This document shows, in pieces, positions 53,099 to 62,352 of a DNA stretch of 64,000 bases. This DNA comes from Chitinophaga pinensis. GTDB lineage: Bacteria; Bacteroidota; Bacteroidia; NS11-12g; UBA9320. The stretch spans positions 108,847 to 172,846 of the forward strand of contig CAMDGU010000001.1 in NCBI GenBank assembly GCA_945897885.1, in the 5' to 3' direction. The notes below the pieces were generated by a model. That model saw only the letters and a list, made by a program, of their open reading frames with translations, did not search any database and was not told where the DNA came from. Each line of letters starts with the position of its first letter. The first letter of the stretch is position 1. The translations under genes were made by a program, and so were the position numbers.

Positions 53099-54238
53099 TT
53101 GCAAAAGCGAGCACTTATAACAGGAATTACAGGACAAGACGGAGCTTATTTGGCTGAGTTTTTATTAAACAAAGGCTATGAAGTTCACGGTATAAAACGC
53201 CGCAGTTCTTTATTTAATACTGACAGGATTGACCATTTATACCAAGATCCGCATGAGAGGAATCTTAAATTAAAACTTCATTATGGAGATTTAACGGATA
53301 GCACTAATCTTATCCGTATTATTCAGGAAGTACAGCCGGATGAAATTTATAACCTGGCGGCCATGAGCCACGTAAAGGTAAGTTTTGAAACGCCTGAATA
53401 CACTGCCAATGCTGATGGAATAGGAACCTTACGAATTTTGGAGGCTATTCGCATTTGTGGATTAACAGAAAAAACGCGTTTTTATCAGGCATCCACTTCT
53501 GAATTGTATGGTTTGGTGCAACAAGTACCTCAAAGCGAAACAACCCCGTTTTATCCTCGTTCGCCTTATGCCGTGGCCAAAATGTATGGTTACTGGATTA
53601 CCGTAAATTATCGAGAAGCATATAATATGTATGCTTGCAACGGAATATTATTTAACCATGAATCGCCCATAAGAGGTGAAACATTTGTTACCAGAAAGAT
53701 AACCAGAGCCGCCAGCCGCATAGCGATTGGTTTACAGGATAAATTATTCCTCGGAAACCTGGATGCCAAGCGCGATTGGGGACATGCTAAGGATTATATA
53801 GAAGCCATGTATTTAATGCTTCAGCAACCAACAGCTGAAGATTATGTGATAGCCACCGGAATTACCACCGAGGTGAGAGAATTTGTGAGAATGAGTTTTG
53901 CTGATTTGGGTATAGGTATTGAATTTAAGGGAATTGGGGTAAAAGAAATAGGTTTTATTACAACCATTGACAAAGCCCGAATGGAATTTTTAGATATCAA
54001 AAATGATAACTTAAAAGAAGGCAAAGAAGTGATTTTTGTAGATCCATTGTATTTCCGCCCTACCGAAGTTGATTTGTTAATTGGTGACCCAACCAAAGCG
54101 AAAACCCAATTAGGATGGGAACCAAAGTATGATTTAAATTCATTAGTAAACGATATGATGAAAGGGGATTTGAAACTTATGAAGAAGGAGAAGTACCTGC
54201 AAGACGGAGGATTTAGAGTGTTTAATTATTTTGAGTAA
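53099..54238 (+). CDS. gmd: GDP-mannose 4,6-dehydratase
   Basis: 379 residues from a TTG start. Extended SDR fold: NADP loop [33 protein letters not shown], active-site Thr/Glu region ASTSELYG, and catalytic [15 protein letters not shown]. Converts GDP-mannose to GDP-4-keto-6-deoxymannose. With fcl 80 bp downstream it makes GDP-L-fucose for surface glycans. Confidence 0.96.
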   Translation: MQKRALITGITGQDGAYLAEFLLNKGYEVHGIKRRSSLFNTDRIDHLYQDPHERNLKLKLHYGDLTDSTNLIRIIQEVQPDEIYNLAAMSHVKVSFETPEYTANADGIGTLRILEAIRICGLTEKTRFYQASTSELYGLVQQVPQSETTPFYPRSPYAVAKMYGYWITVNYREAYNMYACNGILFNHESPIRGETFVTRKITRAASRIAIGLQDKLFLGNLDAKRDWGHAKDYIEAMYLMLQQPTAEDYVIATGITTEVREFVRMSFADLGIGIEFKGIGVKEIGFITTIDKARMEFLDIKNDNLKEGKEVIFVDPLYFRPTEVDLLIGDPTKAKTQLGWEPKYDLNSLVNDMMKGDLKLMKKEKYLQDGGFRVFNYFE

Positions 54239-54243
54239 TGCTG

Positions 54244-54297
54244 TGTCATTCCGACGAAGGAGGAATCTGATTGAGATGCTTTGTGCCTCAGCATGAC
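54244..54297. repeat. Interspersed repeat (CATTCCGA/GAGGAATCT family)
   Basis: GTCATTCCGACGAAGGAGGA leads the copy, which ends GCATGAC, between gmd and fcl. Related to 3182-3241 and 57543-57566; the middle has diverged. Confidence 0.6.
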
Positions 54298-54317
54298 AAA
54301 ATGAAGAATAACCAAAA

Positions 54318-55244
54318 ATGAATACAAACAGCAAAATATATATAGCAGGCCACCGCGGTATGGTAGGTTCAGCAGTTAAGCGGGCTCTGGAAAAGCAAGG
54401 ATTTACCAATCTAGTTTATCAAACTTCAGCCGAGCTTGACCTAAGAAATGCTAATGCAGTAGCCGATTTTTTTGATGCAGAGCAGCCGGAATACGTTTTT
54501 TTGGCCGCCGCCAAAGTAGGAGGTATAGTAGCTAATAATACCTATCGTGCGCAGTTTTTGTATGAAAATCTTCAAATACAAAACAATATCATTCATAATG
54601 CTTATTTGCATGGTGCCAAAAAGCTTATGTTTTTTGGATCATCTTGTATTTATCCTAAGTTAGCTCCTCAACCACTTAAAGAAGAATATCTATTAACAGG
54701 CTTGTTGGAACCAACCAATGAGCCCTATGCTATAGCTAAAATAGCAGGTATAAAAATGTGTGAAGCATATAGGAGCCAATATGGATGCAACTTTATATCG
54801 GTAATGCCTACCAATTTATATGGGATTAATGATAATTATGATGCTCAAAACAGTCACGTATTGCCTGCGTTAATCCGCAAGTTTCATGAGGCTAAAATAC
54901 ATAATACACCTGAAGTTGTAATTTGGGGGACAGGTTCACCATTACGTGAATTTTTATTTGCAGATGATTTGGCAGAGGCTGCCTTAAAACTTATGCTGGA
55001 ATATGACAGCGAAAAGTTTGTAAACATAGGAACCGGTCATGATTTGAGTATTAAAGATTTGGCAATACTAATTCAGGGAATAATTGGGTATAATGGTAAA
55101 TTAGTTTTTGATACCACCAAACCTGATGGAACACCCCGTAAATTAATGGATGTATCTTTTTTAAACTCTTTGGGTTGGAAATATAAAACTGAATTGGAAG
55201 AAGGAATTAAGATTGCTTATAGTGATTTTTTAAAAAGATACTAG
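54318..55244 (+). CDS. fcl: GDP-L-fucose synthase
   Basis: 308 residues: NADP loop [43 protein letters not shown], and catalytic [15 protein letters not shown]. Epimerises and reduces the 4-keto intermediate made by Gmd to GDP-L-fucose. A rho-independent terminator follows at 55270. The repeat at 54244 separates it from gmd without a promoter that I can see. Confidence 0.96.
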   Translation: MNTNSKIYIAGHRGMVGSAVKRALEKQGFTNLVYQTSAELDLRNANAVADFFDAEQPEYVFLAAAKVGGIVANNTYRAQFLYENLQIQNNIIHNAYLHGAKKLMFFGSSCIYPKLAPQPLKEEYLLTGLLEPTNEPYAIAKIAGIKMCEAYRSQYGCNFISVMPTNLYGINDNYDAQNSHVLPALIRKFHEAKIHNTPEVVIWGTGSPLREFLFADDLAEAALKLMLEYDSEKFVNIGTGHDLSIKDLAILIQGIIGYNGKLVFDTTKPDGTPRKLMDVSFLNSLGWKYKTELEEGIKIAYSDFLKRY

Positions 55245-55269
55245 AAGAGCAAAAAAAGCTTATTTAAAA

Positions 55270-55296
55270 AAAATGCCTGCAAATCGCAGGCATTTT
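55270..55296 (+). terminator. Rho-independent terminator of fcl
   Basis: Perfect stem AAAATGCCTGC / GCAGGCATTTT with a 5-nt loop, 26 bp after the fcl stop. Confidence 0.88.
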
Positions 55297-55306
55297 AATA
55301 TCATGA

Positions 55307-55370
55307 GGTTTAGTTAGTTTATCCGTGTTTTATTTCTTTCGAAAAAGGTTAAAACGAATTTAACTAAACC
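55307..55370. other. Structured dyad element between convergent genes
   Basis: A perfect 10-bp outer stem GGTTTAGTTA / TAACTAAACC encloses an inner hairpin (GTTTTA ... CTTT CGAA AAAG ... TTAAAAC). The fcl terminator already precedes it, so this may be a second terminator for the opposite strand, a small RNA, or a mobile-repeat relic. Confidence 0.45.
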
Positions 55371-55466
55371 CTGTTAGCCTATCCTAAGAAAATGTGAAGT
55401 AATCAATTTTATTTGTGAAGTAGAGGTTTTTGCAGGTAGATTAAAACCCATTAGACTTAATTAAAG

Positions 55467-56597
55467 TTATTCCGTTACCACTTTTCTAAGTTTTTCAACT
55501 GCAAAGCGAATATCCTCTTCTGTTGTAAATTTCCCAAAGGAAAAGCGTACACCGGTTCTTTCATCAGGATGGTGAATAGCTGCTAAAACATGGCTTCCTT
55601 TACTGGCACCGCTGCTGCAGGCAGAGCCTCCACTAGCACAAACCCCTTCAATATCTAATTTAAAAAGCAACATATCTCCGGCTGGATTTGGAGGAAGACT
55701 AACGTTTAAAACAGTATACAAACTTTTATCATCTTCTTGCACACCGTTAAAACCAACTCCGGGTATTTCAGCTGCTATAAGGGTTCGCATTAACGATTTT
55801 AAAGCCTGAAGTTTCTGCTGTTTTTCAGGCATTATACTGTGAGATATTTCTAAAGCTTTTGCCAACCCTACAATTCCATGAAGATTTTCAGTGCCGGCTC
55901 GCATATTTTTTTCTTGGCCACCACCCGTAATTATTGGTCTTAACTTGTGTGTGTTTTTTACAAACAAAAATCCTGAGCCTTTTGGGCCATTAAATTTATG
56001 AGCAGAACATACTAAAAAATCTAATCCCAATTCTTCAACGTCAATTTTGTAATGCCCTATAGTTTGCACCGTGTCAGAGTGAAAAAGACAATTATATTTT
56101 TTTGCAATTGCTGATACCTTCTTTAAATCTAATAAGGTTCCTATTTCATTATTAGCATGCATTAAGGAAATAAGACTTCCTGGATATTGTGAAGTTAATT
56201 GTTCCAAATGAGCTAAATCAATTTCTCCTTTATCATTAATACTTACCAAATGCATTTCGGCTACTCCTTTATGATGCATTTCTTCTACAGTACTTAAAAC
56301 AGCATGATGCTCAATAGGAGAGGTAATAATATGTTTAATTCCTAAATCATTTACTGCAGAGCGAATAACAATATTATCGGCTTCAGTTCCTCCGGAGGTA
56401 AACAGTATTTCTGAAGGTTTGGCGTTTATAAGTTCTGCAATTTTTCGACGTGCCATTTCCATCACTCCTTTGGCATTTCGTCCAATGGCATGCTGTGCAC
56501 TTGGATTCCCAAAACAATTGGATAAAACATCCGTCATGGCAGAAACCACTTCAGGGTCTAAAGGTGTGGTAGCTGCATTATCTAAATATACACGCAT
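55467..56597 (-). CDS. Cysteine desulfurase (NifS/IscS type)
   Basis: 376 residues from Met6 of the track ORF (MRVYLDNAATTPLDPE), whose A is shared with the stop of the agmatinase gene (TAATG). PLP Lys in CSAHKFNGPKGSG, EADNIVIR, HSDTVQTIGHY and the loop CASGGSACSSGA with the catalytic Cys. Provides sulfur for Fe-S clusters or thiolation. No IscU/SufU is adjacent. Confidence 0.93.
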   Translation of the reverse strand: MRVYLDNAATTPLDPEVVSAMTDVLSNCFGNPSAQHAIGRNAKGVMEMARRKIAELINAKPSEILFTSGGTEADNIVIRSAVNDLGIKHIITSPIEHHAVLSTVEEMHHKGVAEMHLVSINDKGEIDLAHLEQLTSQYPGSLISLMHANNEIGTLLDLKKVSAIAKKYNCLFHSDTVQTIGHYKIDVEELGLDFLVCSAHKFNGPKGSGFLFVKNTHKLRPIITGGGQEKNMRAGTENLHGIVGLAKALEISHSIMPEKQQKLQALKSLMRTLIAAEIPGVGFNGVQEDDKSLYTVLNVSLPPNPAGDMLLFKLDIEGVCASGGSACSSGASKGSHVLAAIHHPDERTGVRFSFGKFTTEEDIRFAVEKLRKVVTE

Positions 56598-57517
56598 TAT
56601 TTTTGAAGGCAATATTTGGTTGCAAATTTTGGATTTAAGGTACAGTAACCTAATATTTTGTAAAGCAATTTGGCTAAACTGAATTGAGTTAAAATTTCAC
56701 CTTCCTTTGGTGCACATTCCACAATATCAAAACCTACCACTTCTTTTTGGGTACAAACTTTCTTTAAAAATTGAAGGGTTTCAAACCAACCAAGTCCGCC
56801 GGGCTCAGCCGTTCCAACTGCTGGCATCACAGAAGGGTCAAATCCATCGGCATCAATTGTTAAGTATATTTTCTCAGGCAAGGCAGCTACTACTTCATCC
56901 TGCCAATTTGCATTGGCTGCTATTTGATGAGCATACCAAGTATTTATTAAAGGAGAGCTTTTTATCAATTCAGCTTCTTCTTTGCATTGTGCTCTTATCC
57001 CTACTTGATATAAATTTACACCCAAATCATGAATACGAGCCAACACCGAAGCGTGGCTATAGGGATTGTCGTTATAACTTTGGCGCAAATCTGAATGGGC
57101 ATCTATTTGTAAAATACCAATTCCGGGATGTTTAGCCAAATGAGCTTTGAAAAAACCTAATGTAACAGTATGCTCGGCACCTAGGCTAACAACAAATTTA
57201 TTATTGTTTAAATTTTCAGTCGTAGCGTTTTCTATAAGCCTTACAGCAGCTTCGTCAACACTATTTTCAAAATTTAATGGTTCAAGGGTAGAAATTCCTA
57301 TTTTTTTATAGGTTTCCTGCCCAAGTTCTTCATCATAAAACTCCACAAAATGAGAAGCTTCAATAATGGCTTCAGGTCCTTTATCAGACCCGGCTAAATA
57401 GGAAGAGGTATATTCGTAAGGTGCTGACTGAATAACCACACTTGAAGAATTATAACTATATAATATCTCTTCAGTAATCCCAAGAAAGTTGTTTTCAGTT
57501 TCTAGATATGAACTCAT
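56597..57517 (-). CDS. Agmatinase / ureohydrolase family protein
   Basis: 306 residues with binuclear Mn signature: SLGAEHTVTLG, LQIDAHSDLRQ, SHASVLARI and TIDADGFDPSVMP, with GTAEPGGLGWFE. Closest to SpeB-type agmatinases, which give putrescine and urea; formiminoglutamase or other ureohydrolase function is possible. The stop overlaps the cysteine desulfurase start by one base. It lies downstream of efp on the same strand. Confidence 0.88.
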   Translation of the reverse strand: MSSYLETENNFLGITEEILYSYNSSSVVIQSAPYEYTSSYLAGSDKGPEAIIEASHFVEFYDEELGQETYKKIGISTLEPLNFENSVDEAAVRLIENATTENLNNNKFVVSLGAEHTVTLGFFKAHLAKHPGIGILQIDAHSDLRQSYNDNPYSHASVLARIHDLGVNLYQVGIRAQCKEEAELIKSSPLINTWYAHQIAANANWQDEVVAALPEKIYLTIDADGFDPSVMPAVGTAEPGGLGWFETLQFLKKVCTQKEVVGFDIVECAPKEGEILTQFSLAKLLYKILGYCTLNPKFATKYCLQK

Positions 57518-57542
57518 TAATTTTTTTTGAAATGTATCTTAG

Positions 57543-57566
57543 AGATTTCTCCTTAGTCGGAATGAC
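57543..57566. repeat. Half copy of the CATTCCGA/GAGGAATCT repeat
   Basis: AGATTTCTCCTTAGTCGGAA then TGAC between efp and the agmatinase gene. It matches the right arm of 3182-3241. Confidence 0.5.
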
Positions 57567-57620
57567 AAACCCCAGCAACTTGTAATGCTGAAGAAAGAAG
57601 CAGCTCATAAAAATATAAAT

Positions 57621-58184
57621 TTATTTCTTTACTCTTTCCACGTATTCACCGTTGGCAGTATTCACTCGTATCATTTCCCCTATTTCGCAAAATAACGGAA
57701 CACGAATTTCTGCACCTGTTTCAAGAGTTGCAGGTTTTCCTGTATTGGTGGCTGTATCGCCTTTTATTCCGGGTTCGGTATAGGTTATTTCCAGTTCTAC
57801 GTTCAATGGAGCCTGACCACCTATTGGCAAATCACCTTCAAACTGAACCATTACAGTCATTCCTTCTTTCATAAAACGGGCAGCATTTCCAAACATAAAT
57901 TCAGGAATATTAACCTGATCATAGGTTTCATTATCCATACAAACCAAAGCATCAGCTTCTTTGTATAAATACTGCATTTCTTTTACATCTACTCTTACTG
58001 TTTCTATTTCTTCACCACTTCGAAAACGGTTCTCTAAGTTTTTTCCGTTTTTAACGTTACGCATTTTACATTGGTAAAAAGCTCTTAAATTTCCCGGTGT
58101 GCGGTGCTGCCATTCTGTAACCTGACACAATTCATTATTGTATCGGATAAACATTCCTACTGAAATATCTGCTGTAGTTGCCAT
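57621..58184 (-). CDS. efp: Elongation factor P, variant tip
   Basis: 187 residues, three-domain EF-P with VGMFIRYNNELCQVTEW, the tip loop RTPGNLRAFYQ, and C-terminal IRVNTANGEYVERVKK. It relieves ribosome stalling at polyproline. The modified residue (Lys34 in E. coli PGK, Arg32 in the EarP group) is Asn in this loop. A TAttTTTG promoter is 24 nt upstream of the ATG. Confidence 0.94.
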   Translation of the reverse strand: MATTADISVGMFIRYNNELCQVTEWQHRTPGNLRAFYQCKMRNVKNGKNLENRFRSGEEIETVRVDVKEMQYLYKEADALVCMDNETYDQVNIPEFMFGNAARFMKEGMTVMVQFEGDLPIGGQAPLNVELEITYTEPGIKGDTATNTGKPATLETGAEIRVPLFCEIGEMIRVNTANGEYVERVKK

Positions 58185-58208
58185 TTAGTTATTGATTTTA
58201 AATTTTGG

Positions 58209-58216
58209 CAAAAATA
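58209..58216 (-). promoter_or_regulatory. -7 promoter element of efp
   Basis: TAttTTTG on minus, 24 nt from ATG 58184. Confidence 0.5.
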
Positions 58217-58382
58217 CGATTTGAAAATTAAATAATTTGGTGAGTGAAACAATTGATTCTGAAATTTAAAACTTCTTAGTTGGAAACAATTATGATTAAT
58301 CATGACAAAAAAAACACATTGGGGATTTGGAAAGTGATTTTTTTTAAGACATTTGAAGGAGTTTAACCCTAAAAAGAAAAAT

Positions 58383-59276
58383 ATGAAAACAATCAAATTA
58401 ATTCTAGTTCTCTTGTTTTGGGCATTTCAATTTGCGTATTCTCGACCAAAACCAACTCATTTTGCCAAACGCACATGTCACATTGATTGTGGTCAATGTG
58501 AAGAATGGATTGAATCCGTTGGAGACCCTTGTCTTAAAACTTATTACTGTGTAACAAGTAACGGATCAACTCGCGCAATGACATGTCAAAGTTGGACATG
58601 GGGCATACCTCCAAACGCAGGAGGAGCATCCGATGAAGATGCTCAAGAAGTTGGAGCAATATTTAAGAATGAGGATATTACAGTTGCAATTGATGAAAAT
58701 AGTGATGAAGATGATATTATTTTTAAAGCATATTTAAATTCAGACCTTGATGAATCAGTAATTGCAACAACTTTTGCCTTACCAGCCAGCTGGGTAGAAG
58801 ATGGTTGGGGATATAATATTTCATATTTGAGTGGTAATAATCAACTTCTTATAAAAGTTTATCCATTAGTGTATGAAAATGATTCCTTATTTTGCAGCTT
58901 GCAAGATGAAAATGGGGGATATTCCGCATATGTTTTAGTTGATTATCTTGAGGGTGAGTTAATTGGTGGGGGTAACATCGCTCCAAGGAATATTAATGGA
59001 GTACCTGTCTTTTCTTCAGATAATATTGTGGCAATAATTTATCCTAATCCAGCAACAAAGGATGCAATATTTACTAAAATAGAAGTTCCCTTTGCTAAAT
59101 CAATGGGTCATGTGGTAACTATAACTGATATAAATGGTAAGGTTGTAATCAAAAACACCTTTGACGATTTAGAAAATAAGATAAATATTTCAGGCTTAGA
59201 AAATGGGATATATATGGTTAAAGTAGAGGTAGATTCTTTAATAATTAAACAAGAAAAATTATTGATTCAGAGATAG
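58383..59276 (+). CDS. Secreted Cys-rich protein with T9SS sorting domain
   Basis: 297 residues from Met11 of the track ORF (MKTIKLILVLLFWAFQFAYS signal). The mature N-terminus has six Cys within about 35 residues (CHIDCGQCEEW, DPCLKTYYC, MTCQSW), likely a small disulfide-stabilised domain. An acidic stretch (DENSDEDDIIF) and an unknown beta-rich region follow, and the sorting domain begins near 220 (IIYPNPATKDAIF) and ends QEKLLIQR. Possibly a surface adhesin or binding protein; no family is recognised. Confidence 0.82.
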   Translation: MKTIKLILVLLFWAFQFAYSRPKPTHFAKRTCHIDCGQCEEWIESVGDPCLKTYYCVTSNGSTRAMTCQSWTWGIPPNAGGASDEDAQEVGAIFKNEDITVAIDENSDEDDIIFKAYLNSDLDESVIATTFALPASWVEDGWGYNISYLSGNNQLLIKVYPLVYENDSLFCSLQDENGGYSAYVLVDYLEGELIGGGNIAPRNINGVPVFSSDNIVAIIYPNPATKDAIFTKIEVPFAKSMGHVVTITDINGKVVIKNTFDDLENKINISGLENGIYMVKVEVDSLIIKQEKLLIQR

Positions 59277-59299
59277 GAATTGAAAAACTCATTTGATAA

Positions 59300-59331
59300 A
59301 GCATCTATCTCAAAAGGTAGGTGCTTTTTTT
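59300..59331 (+). terminator. Rho-independent terminator
   Basis: AGCATCTATC / GGTAGGTGCT stem (with two G-U pairs) followed by seven T, 23 bp after the stop of the Cys-rich cargo gene, between convergent genes. Confidence 0.8.
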
Positions 59332-59995
59332 ATTCTATATTTATTGTTGTTTCAGGTTTTAATTTAAAACTTATTAAATAAGCAAAATATGGTTTCCAGT
59401 GGGTTACAAAAGAATAATAGCCTAATTGCCATAATCCTTTTTCTAAGTTCATGTCATCGATGTGTTTGAATCCCATAATTGGAATGTAGTGATAATCGTA
59501 TTTAAGGTTTGGGTCTTTTAAAAGGTTCTTAGCTTCATCGAATGATAAAATCCATTTATCTGTTGGGAATTTTTTATTGCCCAATTCCCAAGCCAATGTA
59601 AGTCCTTGCACATTTACAAAAACAGAATTTTGACTATTTAAAAATGCAATACATTCTTCAGAAGTTACAGTTTGTAAGATTGGATAAAAACTCACACTAT
59701 ATTTTTGATTAGCCACTAGGTTGTTAGAGGCATTTTTAAAACACGAATCAATATTGTAATAAGGCGAAATAATAAATGCAGTGTCGTATTTTGCCAAAAA
59801 AAGTTTTAACTGAAAGTTATGACTGTAACTAGCTGGCACTATTAAGTCGAATTGATTGATTGGCATTCCAAATTTTTTATTCAAATCAACGGAATCAGAA
59901 AAAACTATTTCTTTAGGAGATTTAGAAACTAAACATCCATTAAGGCAGAAAAAAAAGCCAATAGCAAATAATGAAAGAAGGAAATTACGAATCAT
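59330..59995 (-). CDS. Lipoprotein of unknown function
   Basis: 221 residues from Met16 of the track ORF (MIRNFLLSLFAIGFFFCLNG, then Cys21 as lipid site). The mature part has alternating hydrophobic strands (INQFDLIVPASYSHNFQLKL split; AFIISPYYN, KWILSFDEAKNLL). No family is recognised. Convergent with the T9SS cargo gene. Confidence 0.75.
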   Translation of the reverse strand: MIRNFLLSLFAIGFFFCLNGCLVSKSPKEIVFSDSVDLNKKFGMPINQFDLIVPASYSHNFQLKLFLAKYDTAFIISPYYNIDSCFKNASNNLVANQKYSVSFYPILQTVTSEECIAFLNSQNSVFVNVQGLTLAWELGNKKFPTDKWILSFDEAKNLLKDPNLKYDYHYIPIMGFKHIDDMNLEKGLWQLGYYSFVTHWKPYFAYLISFKLKPETTINIE

Positions 59996-60125
59996 TTCAG
60001 CAATTTTTGAAAGATATATTGTTTTTGAAAATAAACACAAACTTTATAAAGAATTGATAAACATGCAACTTTAAAATTCAGTGATAAGGGGATTTAATTC
60101 TAATGTTAATTAAATATTCAAGGTT

Positions 60126-60605
60126 TTACAACTCATTTTCTGCTTGGCTATCAATGCCGGCATATAATTGGTTTTTAAAGCTTTTAAAATCCGGATTGTT
60201 TTCTTTTTCCATTAAATGAAAACTGGGATAGACTGAATTTTTTGCGTTGAAATAAAGAAAATTATACCCCTTGTCATTATCTTCACTTACCGATAGTAAA
60301 TCTTTAAAATGAAGTGCAAAATCTTTCGTATGAAACAAATTTCGTTTAAAGAAATGAAAGTCGATATAACTGCTATTTAAGGTAACTTCAACAGAACCCC
60401 TAATTAAGTAAACAAGGTATAGGGTTGAAAACAAAACGCAACTCAAATAACCCAGCGTTAAAATTATGGAGGTCCATTCAGAAATTGGGAATTGCGGAAT
60501 AATATATTCTATAGCCAGTAGTAAAGGAATTAGCAAAATAAATGCGGGTAGAATCATAACCCATATTAACTGCGAATTTCTACCAAACGTGAAAGTATAT
60601 TTCAT
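60126..60605 (-). CDS. Membrane protein with PH-like cytoplasmic domain
   Basis: 159 residues: two helices (about 13-33 and 45-67) then a beta-rich domain of about 85 residues (GSVEVTLNSSYIDFHFFKRN, FLYFNAKNSVYPSFH). This layout resembles bacterial PH/YdbT-like membrane proteins, but the match is weak. Divergent from the bestrophin gene with 38 bp between starts. Confidence 0.65.
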   Translation of the reverse strand: MKYTFTFGRNSQLIWVMILPAFILLIPLLLAIEYIIPQFPISEWTSIILTLGYLSCVLFSTLYLVYLIRGSVEVTLNSSYIDFHFFKRNLFHTKDFALHFKDLLSVSEDNDKGYNFLYFNAKNSVYPSFHLMEKENNPDFKSFKNQLYAGIDSQAENEL

Positions 60606-60643
60606 ATTAATTTAGGTTCGAAAGTAATAATTAATATTGCACA

Positions 60644-61462
60644 ATGATTTCATACAATCCGAAACATTGGTTTTTGTTTATTTTTAAAATTCATAAGGCC
60701 GAAACTTTTCGCCAACTTTTTCCCCTTATGTTTTTACTAGGGGTATACTCTTTTATAGTGTATTTGGTATTTGTTAATTTTTTCCATGTATCACCAAAAG
60801 GCCGAATGGCAAACCTTTCCGTCATGTATTCGGTATTAGGTTTTGTTATTTCGCTTTTATTGGTTTTTAGAACCAATACAGCTTATGAACGCTGGTGGGA
60901 AGGTCGCAAACTTTGGGGGTCATTAATTAATACCTCTCGAAATTTGGCAATAAAACTTCAAACGTTTTTACCTGTTCAAAACCATTCGTTTTTTAAACAA
61001 TCCATTCCCGATTATTCGGTTTCGTTAATGGTACATTTGCAAAATCTTACCAGCCATGAACATCCTAATAAGCAAGCCGGGTTAATTTTGGCAGAGGTAA
61101 ACAAGTTGTATAAAGAAGGAAAGATTTCTGAATCGCAACTCATTATTATAAATGCCGATTGGCAGCAACTAACAGAAATATGTGGAGCTTGCGAACGGAT
61201 TAAAAATACACCCATTCCATTTTCCTACAGTGCTTTTATCAAAAAGTTTTTGTTTTTTTATACCATGTTTATGCCTTTTGCCTATGTAAGCAACTTGGGC
61301 TATTTTGTTATCCCACTGGTTATTTTTATTTTCTATGTTTTGGCTAGTATTGAAATTATAGCCGAGGAAATAGAAAATCCGTTTGGCGATGATGAAAATG
61401 ATTTACCATTAGAGAATCTGTGTGGTGTGATTAAAAAATCGGTGGACGATATTTTTTCGTGA
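60644..61462 (+). CDS. Bestrophin-family ion channel
   Basis: 272 residues with the conserved RTNTAYERWWEGRKLWGSLI segment after the second helix, then PFAYVSNLGYFVIPLVIF and the family end EIENPFGDDENDLPLE. Prokaryotic bestrophins form pentameric ion channels (several are cation- rather than chloride-selective). Located in the inner membrane; conductance here is untested. Confidence 0.93.
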   Translation: MISYNPKHWFLFIFKIHKAETFRQLFPLMFLLGVYSFIVYLVFVNFFHVSPKGRMANLSVMYSVLGFVISLLLVFRTNTAYERWWEGRKLWGSLINTSRNLAIKLQTFLPVQNHSFFKQSIPDYSVSLMVHLQNLTSHEHPNKQAGLILAEVNKLYKEGKISESQLIIINADWQQLTEICGACERIKNTPIPFSYSAFIKKFLFFYTMFMPFAYVSNLGYFVIPLVIFIFYVLASIEIIAEEIENPFGDDENDLPLENLCGVIKKSVDDIFS

Positions 61463-61466
61463 ACAT

Positions 61467-62292
61467 TTAAAAGTTTAAACTGGGAGATTTTCTTTTTTGA
61501 GTCGATGAATTTATCATTCCAACTAAACCTGCTGAAAAAATAATTTCCTCCTGAGGATATGCACTACCATTGCTATTAATAGACCAGCCCAAATGCAGTT
61601 GAAGTTTTAGTGGTTCATAGCCGGCTCTCAATGTTAAACCTGGTTCTAACAAAAAGGAATTTGGTTTGGTTTGTATTCTGTTTACATCATCAATTAGTTG
61701 TGTTTTATAACTAGGGTCTAAATTAGGTGCTGTTTCTTTAATTTGGCCAATATGCAGATAACACGTTCTTATAGTGACTATCGCATCAAAATAATGAGAC
61801 CTATAGCCAATATTGCCTTGAACAAATGGTTTAAAGCAATTATTATCTATTTGATAAGGAAAAGAAGTAGTACCCAAGTTATCACTTGCATAGGTTCTTA
61901 AAAAGTGGTTGCTTACTTTACCAATTGCAAAGCCGCCGTATAATTCATAACTAAGTTTGGAGGTGATAGGGGTAAAGTAGCCTATTGCCAATTCCAATTG
62001 AGAACCTTTTCCATAATTTTGATCTTGCGGTTCATCTTTGTTGTAACCACCTTCCGCAGAATATAAAGTTCCTGAAACTGCTAAATTTGAGTCAACTGCA
62101 AATGCCGCTTGAATTTGCAAACATTGATCTATTTCATTTCCATTACCAATATGTGCTGAAAGTTGAGCCTCACCTTTTTCTCTAAAAAGTGGTGTTATAG
62201 CAGTAGTTGGAGCATAAAATTGTGGACTGCATGAAGTAAACAGAAAGGACAGTAGAATTATATTTAAAAATTATCAGAAAAAGAAGTTTCAT
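61467..62292 (-). CDS. Outer-membrane lipoprotein with a 1-nt frameshift in its signal peptide
   Basis: The track ORF (61467-62120) lacks a signal sequence, but its frame is open upstream to about 62270 and reads NIILLSFLFTSCSPQFYAP, the end of a lipoprotein signal with the FTSC lipobox. A TAgcTTTG promoter (62314-62321) and ATG 62292 (MKLLFLII) lie in another frame. Removing one T from the T5 run (A5 on plus, 62266-62270) joins them into MKLLFLIILNIILLSFLF. The mature part is beta-rich (LELAIGYFTPITSKLSYEL) like an outer-membrane barrel or lipoprotein. The break may be a true mutation, phase variation, or a sequencing error. Confidence 0.72.
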
Positions 62293-62313
62293 AAAATAAA
62301 ACTAATATTTGAA

Positions 62314-62321
62314 CAAAGCTA
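62314..62321 (-). promoter_or_regulatory. -7 promoter element of the frameshifted lipoprotein gene
   Basis: TAgcTTTG on minus, 21 nt before ATG 62292. Confidence 0.5.
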
Positions 62322-62352
62322 GTTCATTAAAAAGGAAATAATAGCTAAATAT

